Source: Chrysopilus asiliformis (taxonomy: Eukaryota; Arthropoda; Insecta; Diptera; Rhagionidae). From it: a stretch of 64,000 nucleotides of DNA. The DNA is taken from assembly GCA_964034945.1 (NCBI GenBank), contig OZ035960.1, forward strand, positions 69,398,994 to 69,462,993, in the 5' to 3' direction. The notes beneath the pieces were generated by a model, which worked only from the letters and a program-made list of their open reading frames with translations, ran no database searches and was not told where the DNA came from. The translations under genes and the position numbers were made by a program. The stretch's first letter is position 1. The number at the start of each line of letters is the position of its first letter. Below, in pieces: positions 1 to 13,677 of this stretch.

Positions 1-1260
1 AGAAATCGATTTCCCATCAAAATTGGAAAAAGGGGCGTGGCCGAGTTAAGCCCCGCCCCCTCTCAGAAATCGATTTCCCATCAAAATTGGAAAAAGGGGC
101 GTGGCCGAGTTAAGCCCCGCCCCCTCTCAGAAATCGATTTCCCATCAAAATCGGAAAAAGGGGCGTGGCCGAGTTAAGCCCCGCCCCCTCTCAGAAATCG
201 ATTTCCCATCAATATTGAAAAAAGGGGCGTGGCCGAGTTAAGTCCCGCCCCCTCTCAGAAATCGATTTCCCATCAAAATTGGAAAAAGGGGCGTGGCCGA
301 GTTAAGCCCCGCCCCCTCTCAGAAATCGATTTCCCATCAAAATTGGAAAAAGGGGCGTGGCCGAGTTAAGCCCCGCCTCCTCTCAGAAATCGATTTCCCA
401 TCAAAATTGGAAAAAGGGGCGGGGCCGAGTTAAGCCCCGCCCCCTCTCAGAAATCGATTTCCCATCAAAATTGGAAAAAGGGGCGGGGCCGAGTTAAGCC
501 CCGCCCCCTCTCAGAAATCGATTTCCCATCAAAATTGGAAAAAGGGGCGTGGCCGAGTTAAGCCCCGCCCCCTCTCAGAAATCGATTTCCCATCAAAATC
601 GGAAAAAGGGCCGTGGCCGAGTTAAGCCCCGCCCCCTCTCAGAAATCGATTTCCCATCAAAATTGGAAAAAGGGGCGTGGCCGAGTTAAGCCCCGCCCCC
701 TCTCAGAAATCGATTTCCCATCAAAATTGGAAAAAGGGGCGTGGCCGAGTTAAGCCCCGCCCCCTCTCAGAAATCGATTTCCCATCAAAATTGGAAAAAG
801 GGGCGTGGCCGAGTTAAGCCCCGCCCCCTCTCAGAAATCGATTTCCCATCAAAATTGGAAAAAAGGGTGCGGCCGAGTTAAGCCCCGCCCCCTCTCAGAA
901 ATCGATTTCCCATCAAAATTGGAATAAGGGGCGTGGCCGAGTTAAGCCCCGCCCCCTCCCAGAAATCGATTTCCCATCAAAATTGGAAAAAGGGGCGTGG
1001 CCGAGTTAAGCTCCGCCCCCTCTCAGAAATCGCTTTCCCATCAAAATTGGAAAAAGGGGCGTGGCCGAGTTAAGCCCCGCCCCCTCTCAGAAATCGATTT
1101 CCCATCAAAATTGGAAAAAGGGGACGGGCCGAGTTGAGCCCCGCCCCCTCTCAGAAATCGATTTCCCATCAAAATTGGAAAAAGGGGCGTGGCCGAGTTA
1201 AGCCCCGCCCCCTCTCAGAAATCGATTTCCCATCAAAATTGGAGAAAGGGGCGTGGCCGA
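1..1260. repeat. 64-bp GC-rich tandem satellite array
   Basis: Units start at 1, 65, 129 and so on to 1217, giving 19 complete 64-bp copies and a final copy cut after base 44. No insertion or deletion is seen across the array; copies differ only by scattered substitutions. Each unit opens with AGAAATCGATTTCCCATCAA, continues through an A-rich stretch, and ends in a GC-rich half with GGGGCGTGGC (unit bases 32-41), an 8-base loop CGAGTTAA, and GCCCCGCCCC (50-59). The two halves pair as a 10-bp stem with one mismatch. The 10-bp palindrome AAATCGATTT occupies unit bases 3-12. The period is not divisible by three and TAA occurs on both strands in every unit, so it is non-coding. The left end lies outside the window. 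I do not recognise the family. Confidence 0.97.
416..507. repeat. Perfect GC hairpins in 64-bp units 7 and 8
   Basis: In most units the GC half forms a 10-bp stem with one T-C mismatch. In units 7 and 8 the T is replaced by G, so GGGGCGGGGC (416-425 and 480-489) pairs perfectly with GCCCCGCCCC (434-443 and 498-507) around the 8-base loop. Two adjacent units sharing the same change suggests a local unit duplication, not independent mutation. This is structure only; no function is claimed. Confidence 0.75.
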
Positions 1261-4200
1261 TATAGTGATTATAATATGGATATAGTGATTATACTATTGG
1301 TATAGTGATTATAATATTGATATGATTATAATATTGGTATGGTGAATTTAATATTGATATAGTGATTATGATATTGATATAGTTATTATAATATTGATAT
1401 AGTGATTAAAATATTGATATAGTTTTTATAATATTGATATAGTGATTATGATATTGATATAGTGATTATAATATTGCTATAGTGATATTAATATTGATAT
1501 AGTGATTGTGATATTGATATAGTGATTATAATATTAATATAGTGATTATAATTATGAAATAGTGATTATAATATTGATATAGTGATTATAATATCGATAC
1601 AGTGATTATAATATAGATATAGTGATTATAATATTAATATATTGATTCTAATATTGATATAGTGATTATAATATCGATATAGTGATTATAATATTGATAT
1701 ATTGATTATAATATTGATGTAATGATTATAATATAGATATAGTGATTATAATATTAATATAGTGATTATAATATAGATATAGTGATTATACTATTGGTAT
1801 AGTGATTATAATATTGATATAATGATTATAATATATATATTGTGATTATAATATTAATATAGTGATTATAATATTGATATAGTGATTATAATATTAATAT
1901 AGTGATTATAATATTGATATGGTGAATTTAATATTGATATAGTGATTATGATATGATATAGTTATTATAATATTGATATAGTGATTAAAATATTGATATA
2001 GTGATTATAATATCGATATAGTAATTATAATATAGATATAGTGATTATAATATTGATATAGTGCTATTAATATTGATATAATGATTATAATATTGATATA
2101 GTGATTATAATATTGATATAGTGCTATTAATATTGATATAGTGATTAAAATATTGATATAGTGATTATAATATCGATATAGTAATTATAATATAGATATA
2201 GTGATTATAATATTGATATAGTGATATTAATATTGATATAATGATTATAATATTGATATAGTGATTATAATAGTGATATAGTGATTATAATATTGAAATA
2301 TTGATTATAATATTGATATAGTGATTATAATATTGATATAGTGATTATAATATTGATATAGTGATTATAATATCGATATAGTGATTATCGTATTAATATA
2401 GTGATTATAATATTGCTATAGTGATTATAATATTGAAATATTGATTATAACATTGATATAGTGATTATAATATTGATATAGTGATTATAGTATCGATATA
2501 CTGATTATAGTATTAATATAGTGATTATAATATTGAAATAGTGATTATAATATTTTTTAGTGATTATAATATCGATATAGTGATTATAATATTGATATAG
2601 TTTTTATAATATTGATATAGTGATTATGATATTGATATAGTGATTATAATATTGCTATAGTGATATTAATATTGATATAGTGATTGTGATATTGATATAG
2701 TGATTATAATATCGATATAGTAATTATAATATAGATATAGTGATTATAATATTGATATAGTGATATTAATATTGATATAATGATTATAATATTGATATAG
2801 TGATTATAATAGTGATATAGTGATTATAATATTGAAATATTGATTATAATATTGATATAGTGATTATAATATTGATATAGTGATTATAATATTGATATAG
2901 TGATTATAATATATTAATATAGTGATTATAATATTGATATATTGATTATAATATTGATATATTGATTATAATATTGATGAAATGATTATAATATTGATAT
3001 AGTGGGATTAATTTTGATATAGTGATTATAATATTCATATAGTGATTATAATATTGATACAGTGATTATAATATTGATATAGTGATTATAATATTGATAT
3101 AGTGATATTAATATTCATATAGTGATATTAATATTCATATAGTGATTATAATATTGATACAGTGATTATAATATTGATATAATGATATTAATATTGATAT
3201 AGTGATTATAATATTGATATTGTGATTATAATATTGATATAGTGATTATAATATTGATATATTGATTATAATATTGATATAGTGAGATTAATTTTGATAT
3301 AGTGATTATAATATTCATATAGTGATTATAATATTGGTACAGTGATTATAATATTGATATAGAGATTATAATATTGATATAGTGATATTAATATTCATAT
3401 AGTGATATTAATATTCATATAGTGATATTAATATTGATATAGTGATATTAATATTGATATAGTGATTATAATATTGATATTGTGATTATAATATTGATAT
3501 AGTGATTATAATATAGATATAGTGATTATAATATTGATATAGTGATATTAATATTGATATAATGATTATAATATTGATATAGTGATTATAATAGTGATAT
3601 AGTGATTATAATATTGAAATATTGATTATAATATTGATATAGTGATTATAATATTGATATAGTGATTATAATATTGATATAGTGATTATAATATATTAAT
3701 ATAGTGATTATAATATTGATATATTGATTATAATATTGATACAGTGATTATAATATTGATATAGTGATTATAATATTGATATAGTGATATTAATATTCAT
3801 ATAGTGATATTAATATTCATATAGTGATTATAATATTGATACAGTGATTATAATATTGATATAATGATATTAATATTGATATAGTGATTATAATATTGAT
3901 ATTGTGATTATAATATTGATATAGTGATTATAATATTGATATATTGATTATAATATTGATATAGTGAGATTAATTTTGATATAGTGATTATAATATTCAT
4001 ATAGTGATTATAATATTGGTACAGTGATTATAATATTGATATAGAGATTATAATATTGATATAGTGATATTAATATTCATATAGTGATATTAATATTCAT
4101 ATAGTGATATTAATATTGATATAGTGATATTAATATTGATATAGTGATTATAATATTGATATTGTGATTATAATATTGATATAGTGATTATAATATTGCT

Positions 4201-4617
4201 ATAGAGATTATACTATTGATATAGTGATTATACTTTTGATATAGTGATTATAATATTGATATTGTGATTATACTACTGATATAGTGATTATACTTTTGAT
4301 ATAGTGATTATAATATTGATATATTGATATAGTTATTATAATATTGATATAGTGATTAAAATATTGATATAGTGATTAAAACATTGATATAGTGATTATA
4401 ATATTGATGTATTGATTATAATATTGATATAGTGATTATAATATTGATATAGTGATATTAATAGTGATATAGTGATTATAATATTGGTATAGTGATATTA
4501 ATATTGAAGTAATGATTATAATATTGATATAGTGATTATAATATAGATATAGTGATTATAATATTGATATAGTGATATTAATATTGATATATTGATATAG
4601 TTATTATAATATTGATA
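1261..4617 (+). repeat. 20-bp AT-rich satellite, left segment
   Basis: This is a tandem array with consensus GATATAGTGATTATAATATT read on the + strand. Common variants are a GTGATATTAATATT form, a GTGCTATTAATATT form, ATCGAT in place of ATTGAT, and ATTCAT. The first monomers after 1260 are more divergent than the interior (ATATGG, CTATTGG, a short GATATGATTATAAT unit), as is usual at array edges. Longer internal duplications are visible: for example, the stretch at about 2730-2930 recurs at about 3500-3700, and about 3040-3500 recurs at about 3740-4190. Stops occur in all frames because the 20-bp period rotates the reading frame. No gene is present. Confidence 0.97.
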
Positions 4618-4619
4618 TA
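4618..4619. repeat. Left TA target-site duplication of the MITE
   Basis: TA at 4618-4619 and TA at 5187-5188 flank the inserted element. Removing the element plus one TA restores an uninterrupted monomer reading GATATAGTGATT, so the duplication is exactly 2 bp. Confidence 0.9.
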
Positions 4620-4737
4620 CCCAGCAAGCCCGGGGTAAGCACTTTTTCAAATTCAAATATTTGTGTTGGTGACCATGACACTGTGTGTGTTATGTACATC
4701 GCCGCTGCCGCATGAAAAAATTAAAACAAAAGAAAAC

Positions 4738-4755
4738 GCACTGTTTTGACAGTGC
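4738..4755. repeat. 7-bp inverted repeat inside the MITE
   Basis: GCACTGT (4738-4744) and ACAGTGC (4749-4755) pair perfectly around the 4-base loop TTTG. Such internal hairpins are common in small non-autonomous elements. Confidence 0.7.
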
Positions 4756-4971
4756 AATTAAAAATAGAAAAGTGCGAACGTGTTTTTTATCGCGGATAAT
4801 AGATAAAAATTCAATATCAAGGAGGTAAGTAAAAAAATAATGTTCTAAAATAAATAATTAAGTGTTTATTTTTAAATAGTTTAGTTTTTATTTTTTTTGT
4901 GTGCATTTTCTTGAGAAAAAAGTGTTCATTGCTTCTAGTGCAGTACTTATGTAAGTAATCCATGTAAGGAG

Positions 4972-5016
4972 TTCTGTAAGGCCTTATTTTCAGTACTTTT
5001 ATAACGCCTTACAGAA
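4972..5016. repeat. 11-bp inverted repeat inside the MITE
   Basis: TTCTGTAAGGC (4972-4982) pairs perfectly with GCCTTACAGAA (5006-5016) around a 23-base loop. Imperfect pairing extends outward, with TGTAAGGAG on the left against ACCTTATAG on the right. The palindrome lies near the middle of the right half of the element and could reflect an older nested inverted duplication. Confidence 0.7.
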
Positions 5017-5186
5017 TACCTTATAGAACTACTTCTGGAGAAGCGGACGGTGCAATTACATGTATTCACAGACACGAAGTATATAGCTGAATTTTTTCCC
5101 GGAGCCCTATCAAAGTTTCATTTCTAGTAAGCATTACTTTCAGGCATTATTTCACTACTCTAAAAAGTACTTCTGTGTTTGCTGGG

Positions 5187-5188
5187 TA
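5187..5188. repeat. Right TA target-site duplication of the MITE
   Basis: This partners the TA at 4618-4619. The satellite resumes at once with GTGATTAAAATATTG, in register with the monomer broken on the left side. Confidence 0.9.
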
Positions 5189-8100
5189 GTGATTAAAATA
5201 TTGATATAGTGATTAAACATTGATATAGTGATTATAATATTGATGTAATGATTATAATATTGATATAGCGATTATAATATTGATACAGTGATTATAATAT
5301 TGATATAGAGATTGTAATATTGATATAGTGATTATAATATTGATAAAGTGATTATACTATTGATATAGTGATTATAATATTGATATATTGATTATAATAT
5401 CGATATAGTGATTATAATATAGATATAGTGATTATAATATTGATATAGTGCATTAATATCGATATAGTGATTATAATATAGATATAGTGATTATACTATT
5501 GGTATAGTGATTATAATATTGATATATTGATATTAATATTGATATAGTGATTATAATATTGATATAGTGATATTAATATTGATATAGTGATTATAATATT
5601 GATGTAATGATTAAAATATTGATATAGTGATTATAATATTGATGTAATGATTATAATATTGATATAGTGATTATAATATTGATACAGTGATATTAATATT
5701 GATATAGTGATTATAATATTGATATAGTGATATTAATATTGAAGTAATGATTATAATATTGATATAGTGATTATAATATTGATATAGTGATTATAATATA
5801 GATTAGTGATTATAATATTGATATAGTGATTATAATATAAATATAGTGATTATAATATTGATATAGTGATATTAATATTGATATATTGATATAGTTATTA
5901 TAGTATTAATATAGTGATTATAATATTGAAATAGTGATTATGATATTGATATAGTGATTATAATATTGAAATAGTGATTATAATATTGATATAGTGATTA
6001 TAATATCGATAGAGTGATTATAATATAGATATAGTGATTATAATATTAATATATTGATTCTAATATTGATATAGTGATTATAATATCGATATAGTGATTA
6101 TAATATTGATATATTGATTATAATATTGATGTAATGATTATAATATAGATATAGTGATTATAATATTAATATATTGATTCTAATATTGATATAGTGATAT
6201 TAATATTGATATAGTGATTATAATATTGATATATTGATATTAATATTGATATAGTGATTATAATATTGATATAGTGATTATAATATTGATATAGTGATTA
6301 TAGTATCGATATAGTGATTATAGTATTAATATAGTGATTATAATATTGAAATAGTGATTATAATATCGATATAGTGATTATAATATTGATATAGTTTTTA
6401 TAATATTGATATAGTGATTATAATATCGATACAGTGATTATAATATAAATATAGTGATTATAATATTAATATATTGATTATAATATTGATATATTGATTA
6501 TAATATTGATGTAATGATTATAATATAGATATAGTGATTATAATATTAATATAGTGATTATAATATTGATATAGTGATTATAATATTAATATAGTGATTA
6601 TAATATTGATATGGTGAATTTAATATTGATATAGTGATTATGATATGATATAGTGATTATAATATTGATATATTGATTATAATATTGATGTAATGATTAT
6701 AATATAGATATAGTGATTATAATATTAATATATTGATTCTAATATTGATATAGTGATATTAATATTGATATAGTGATTATAATATTGATATAGTGATATT
6801 AATATTGATATAGTGATTGTGATATTGATATAGTGATTATAATATTAATATAGTGATTATAATTATGAAATAGTGATTATAATATTGATATAGTGATCAT
6901 AATATCGATACAGTGATTATAATATAGATATAGTGATTATAATATTAATATATTGATTCTAATATTGATATAGTGATTATAATATCGATATAGTGATTAT
7001 AATTTTGTTATATTGATTATAATATTGATGTAATGATTATAATATAGATATAGTGATTATAATATTAATATAGTGATTATAATATAGATATAGTGATTAT
7101 ACTATTGGTATAGTGATTATAATATTGATATAATGATTATAATATATATATAGTTATTATAATATTAATATAGTGATTATAACATTGATATAGTGATTAT
7201 AATATTAATATAGTGATTATAAATTGATATGGTGAATTTAATATTGATATAGTGATTATGATATGATATAGTTATTATAATATTGATATATTGATTATAA
7301 TATTGTAATAGTGAGATTAATTTTGATATAGTGATATTAATATTGATATAGTGATTATAATATTGATATAGTGATTATAATATTGATATAGTGATTATAA
7401 TATCGATATAGTGATTAAAATATTGATATAGTGATTATAATTTTGATATAGTGATTATAATATAGATATAGTGATTATAATATTAATATAGTGGTTATAA
7501 TATTGATATAGTGATTATAATATATTAATATAGTGATTATAATATTGATATATTGATTATAATATTGATGAAATGATTATAATATTGATATAGTGAGATT
7601 AATTTTGATATAGTGATTATAATATTCATATAGTGATTATAATATTGATACAGTGATTATAATATTGATATAATGATATTAATATTGATATAGTGATTAT
7701 AATATTGATATTGTGATTATAATATTGATATAGTGATTATAATATTGATATATTGATTATAATATTGTAATAGTGAGATTAATTTTGATATAGTGATATT
7801 AATATTCATATAGTGATATTAATATTCATATAGTGATATTAATATTGATATAGTGATATTAATTATGATATAGTGATTATAATATTTATATTGTGATTAT
7901 AATATTGATATAGTGATTATACTATTGATATAGTGATTATACTTTTGATATAGTGATTATAATATTGATATTGTGATTATACTACTGATATAGTGATTAT
8001 ACTACTGATATAGTGATTATACTTTTGATATAGTGATTATAATATTGATATTGTGATTATACTACTGATATAGTAATTATAATATTGATATAGTAATTAT

Positions 8101-11100
8101 AATATTGATATAGTGATATTAATATTGATATAGTGATTATAATATTGATATATTGATATTAATATTGATATAGTGATATTAATATTGATATAGTGATTAT
8201 AATATTGATATTGTGATTATAATATTGATATAGTGATTATAATATTGATATAGTGATTATACTATTGATATAGTGATTATACTTTTGATATAGTGATTAT
8301 AATATTGATATTGTGATTATACTACTGATATAGTAATTATAATATTGATATAGTAATTATAATATTGATATAGTGATATTAATATTGATATAGTGATTAT
8401 AATATTGATATATTGATATTAATATTGATATAGTTATTATAATATTGATACAGTGATATTAATATTGATATAGTGATTATAATATTGATATAGTGATTAA
8501 AATATTGATATAGTGATTATAATATTGATGTAATGATTATAATATTGATATAGTGATTATAATATTGATACCGTGATATTACTATTGATATAGTGATTAT
8601 ACTTTTGATATAGTGATTATAATATTGATATTGTGATTATACTACTGATATAGTAATTATAATATTGATATAGTAATTATAATATTGATATAGTGATATT
8701 AATATTGATATAGTGATTATAATATTGATATATTGATATTAATATTGATATAGTTATTATAATATTGATACAGTGATATTAATATTGATATAGTGATTAT
8801 AATATTGATATAATGATTATGATATTGATATAGTGATTATAATATTGCTATAGTGATATTAATATTGATATAGTGATTGTGATATTGATATAGTGATTAT
8901 AATATTGATATAGTGATTATAATATAGATATAGTGATTATAATATTGATATAGTGATTATACTATTGATATAGTGATTATACTTTTGATATAGTGATTAT
9001 AATATTGATATTGTGATTATACTACTGATATAGTAATTATAATATTGATATAGTAATTATAATATTGATATAGTGATATTAATATTGATATAGTGATTAT
9101 AATATTGATATATTGATATTAATATTGATATAGTTATTATAATATTGATACAGTGATATTAATATTGATATAGTGATTATAATATTGATATAATGATTTT
9201 AATATTGATATAGTGATTATAATATTGATATAGTGCTATATTGATATAATGAATATAATATTTATATAGTGATTATAATAGTGATATAGTGATTATAATA
9301 TTGATATAGTGATTATAATATTGATATAGTGATTATAATATCGATATAGTGATTATCGTATTAATATAGTGATTATAATATTGCTATAGTGATTACAATA
9401 TTGAAATATTAATTATAGTATTGATATAAGGATTATAATATTGATATAGTGATTATAGTATCGATATAGTGATTATAGTATTAATATAGTGATTATAATA
9501 TTGAAATAGTGATTATAATATTTTTTTAGTGATTATAATATCGATATAGTGATTATAATATTGATATAGTTTTTATAATATTGATATAGTGATTATGATA
9601 TTGATATAGTGATTATAATATTGCTATAGTGATATTAATATTGATATAGTGATTGTGATATTGATATAGTGATTATAATATTGATATAGTGATTATAATA
9701 TAGATATAGTGATTATAATATTGATATAGTGATATTAATATTGATATATTGATATAATTATTATAATATTGATATAGTGATTAAAACATTGATATAGTGA
9801 TTATAATATTGATGTAATGATTATAATATTGATATAGTGATTATGATATGATATAGTTATTATAATATTGATATAGGATTAAAATATTGATATAGTGATT
9901 ATAATATCGATATAGTAATTATAATATAGATATAGTGATTATAATATTGATATAGTGCTATTAATATTGATATAATGATTATAATATTGATATAGTGATT
10001 ATAATATTGATATAGTGCTATTATAGTATTGATATAAGGATTATAATATTGATATAGTGATTATAGTATCGATATAGTGATTATAGTATTAATATAGTGA
10101 TTATAATATTGAAATAGTGATAATAATATTTTTTTAGTGATTATAATATCGATATAGTGATTATAATATTGATATAGTTTTTATAATATTGATATAGTGA
10201 TTATGATATTGATATAGTGATTATAATATTGCTATAGTGATATTAATATTGATATAGTGATTGTGATATTAATATATTGATTCTAATATTGATATAGTGA
10301 TATTAATATTGATATAGTGATTATAATATTTATATATTGATATTAATATTGATATAGTGATTATAATATTGATATAGTGTAATTAATATTGATATATTGA
10401 TTTTAATATTGATATAGTGATTATAATAATATTGATATAGTGATATTAATATTGATATAGTGATTATAATATTGATGTAATGATTAAAATATTGATATAG
10501 TGATTATAATATTGATGTAATGATTATAATATTGATATAGTGATTATAATATTGATACAGTGATATTAATATTGATATAGTGATTATAATATTGATATAG
10601 TGATATTAATATTGAAGTAATGATTATAATATTGATATAGTGATTATAATATTGATATAGTGATTATAATATAGATTAGTGATTATAATATTGATATAGT
10701 GATTATAATATAAATATAGTGATTATAATATTGATATAGTGATATTAATATTGATACATTGATATAGTTATTATAGTATTAATATAGTGATTATAATATT
10801 GAAATAGTGATTATGATATTGATATAGTGATTATAATATTGAAATAGTGATTATAATATTGATATAGTGATTATAATATCGATAGAGTGATTATAATATT
10901 GATATAGTGATTATAATATCGATATAGTGATTAAAATATTGATATAGTGATTATAATATAGATATAGTGATTATAATATTAATATAGTGGTTATACTATT
11001 AATATAGTGATTATAATATATTAATATAGTGATTATAATATTGATATATTGATTATAATATTGATGTAATGATTATAATATTGATATAGTGAGATTAATT

Positions 11101-13677
11101 TTGATATAGTGATTATAATATTCATATAGTGATTATAATATTGATACAGTGATTATAATATTGATATAGTGATTATAATATTGATATAGTGATTATAATA
11201 TTGATATATTGATTATAATATTGATATAGTGAGATTAATTTTGATATAGTGATTATAATATTCATATAGTGATTATAATATTGATATTGTGATTATAATA
11301 TTGATATAGTGATTATAATATTGATATAGTGATTATACTATTGATATAGTGATTATACTTTTGATGTAGTGATTATAATATTGATATTGTGATTATACTA
11401 TTGATATAGTAATTATAATATTGATATAGTAATTATATATTAATATCGTGGTTATAATATTAATATAGTGATTATAATATTGATATATTGATTATAATAT
11501 TGATGTAATGATTATAATATTGATATAGTGATATTAAAATTGATATAGTGATTATAATATTGATATAGTGATATTAATATTGATATAGTGATTATAATAT
11601 TGATATAGTGATATTAATATTGATATAGTGATTATAATATTGATATAGTGATATTAATATTGATATAGTGATTATAATAGTGATATAGTGATTATAATAT
11701 TGATATAGTGATTATAATATTGATATAGTGATTATAATATCGATATAGTGATTATCGTATTAATATAGTGATTATAATATTGCTATAGTGATTATAATAT
11801 TGAAATATTAATTATAGTATTGATATAAGGATTATAATATTGATATAGTGATTATAGTATCGATATAGTGATTATAGTATTAATATAGTGATTATAATAT
11901 TGAAATAGTGATTATAACATAGATATAGTGATTATAATATTGATATAGTGCTATTAATATTGATATAATGATTTTAATATTGATATAGTGATTATAATAT
12001 TGATATAGTGCTATTAATATTGATATAATGAATATAATATTTATATAGTGATTATAATAGTGATATAGTGATTATAATATTGATATAGTGATTATAATAT
12101 TGATATAGTGATTATAATATCGATATAGTGATTATCGTATTAATATAGTGATTATAATATTGCTATAGTGATTATAATATTGAAATATTAATTATAGTAT
12201 TGATATAAGGATTATAATATTGATATAGTGATTATAGTATCGATATAGTGATTATAGTATTAATATAGTGATTGTGATATTGAAATAGTGATTATAATAT
12301 TTTTTTAGTGATTATAATATCGATATAGTGATTATAATATTGATATAGTTTTTATAATATTGATATAGTGATTATAATATAAATATAGTGATTATAATAT
12401 TGATATAGTGATATTAATAATGATATATTGATATAGTTATTATAGTATTAATATAGTGATTATAATATTGAAATAGTGATTATGATATTGATATAGTGAT
12501 TATAATATTGAAATAGTGATTATGATATTGATATAGTGATTATAATATCGAAATAGTGATTATAATATTGATATAGTGATTATAATATCGATAGAGTGAT
12601 TATAATATAGATATAGTGATTATAGTATTAATATAGTGATTATAATATTGATATAGTGATTATAATATTGATGTAATGATTATAATATAGATATAGTGAT
12701 TATAATATTAATATATTGATTCTAATATTGATATAGTGATACTAATATTGATATAGTGATTATAATATTGATATAGGGATTATAATATCGATATAGTGAT
12801 TAAAATATTGATATAGTGATTATAATATAGATATAGTGATTATAATATTAATATAGTGGTTATAATATTAATATAGTGATTATAATATATTAATATAGTG
12901 ATTATAATATTGATATATTGATTATAATACTGATGTAATGATTATAATATTGATATAGTGAGATTAATTTTGATATAGTGATTATAATATTCATATAGTT
13001 ATTATAATATTGATACAGTGATTATAATATTGATATAGTGATTATAATATTGATATAGTGATTATACTATTGATATAGTGATTATAATATTGATATATTG
13101 ATTATAATATTGATATAGTGAGATTAATTTTGATATAGTGATTTTAATATTCATATAGTGATTATAATATTGATACAGTGATTATAATATTGATATAGTG
13201 ATTATAATATTGATATTGTGATTATAATATTGATATCGATATAGTGATTATAGTATTAATATAGTGATTATAATATTGAAATAGTGATATAATATAGATA
13301 TAGTGATTATAATATTGATATAGTGCTATTAATATTGATATAATGATTTTAATATTGATATAGTGATTATAATATTGATATAGTGCTATTAATATTGATA
13401 TAATGAATATAATATTTATATAGTGATTATAATAGTGATATAGTGATTATAATATTGATATAGTGATTATAATATTGATATAGTGATTATAATATCGATA
13501 TAGTGATTATCGTATTAATATAGTGATTATAATATTGCTATAGTGATTATAATATTGTAATATTAATTATAGTATTGATATAAGGATTATAATATTGATA
13601 TAGTGATTATAGTATCGATATAGTGATTATAGTATTAATATAGTGATTATAATATTGAAATAGTGACAATATTTTTT
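5189..13677 (+). repeat. 20-bp AT-rich satellite, second segment
   Basis: The same 20-bp monomer continues with no gene or foreign insertion. Between about 7970 and 9200 a local higher-order unit recurs, marked by TACTACTGATATAGTAATTAT near 8062, 8322, 8642 and 9022; spacings of about 260, 320 and 380 bp show whole monomers gained or lost between copies. A block at about 10266-11442 recurs at about 13929-15105 (offset 3,663), and about 12640-13340 recurs at about 15139-15839 (offset 2,499). Some monomers carry a T7 run (ATTTTTTTAG) of variable length. All monomers read on the + strand. Confidence 0.95.

Larger units (their letters stand above)
4620..5186. mobile_element. 567-bp non-autonomous TA-specific DNA transposon (MITE-like)
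   Basis: A 567-bp block of ordinary composition interrupts the satellite. It begins CCCAGCAAGCCC and ends in TTGCTGGG. The two ends are inverted copies: 8 bp are perfect (CCCAGCAA), and similarity continues imperfectly for roughly 25-30 bp to a shared ACTTTTT. It is flanked by a TA duplication. It contains no reading frame of useful length. Two internal hairpins are present: GCACTGT/ACAGTGC at 4738-4755 and an 11-bp arm pair at 4972-4982 and 5006-5016. The TA target and short inverted ends fit a non-autonomous relative of Tc1/mariner-type (IS630-related) elements, but the CCCAGCAA terminus does not match a family I can name. Orientation cannot be assigned. Confidence 0.85.

Noticed and set aside
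4823..4830. AGGTAAGT, a perfect 5' splice-site consensus inside the MITE
   Set aside because: No exon, reading frame or matching acceptor context is visible, and an 8-base match in AT-rich DNA is weak evidence.
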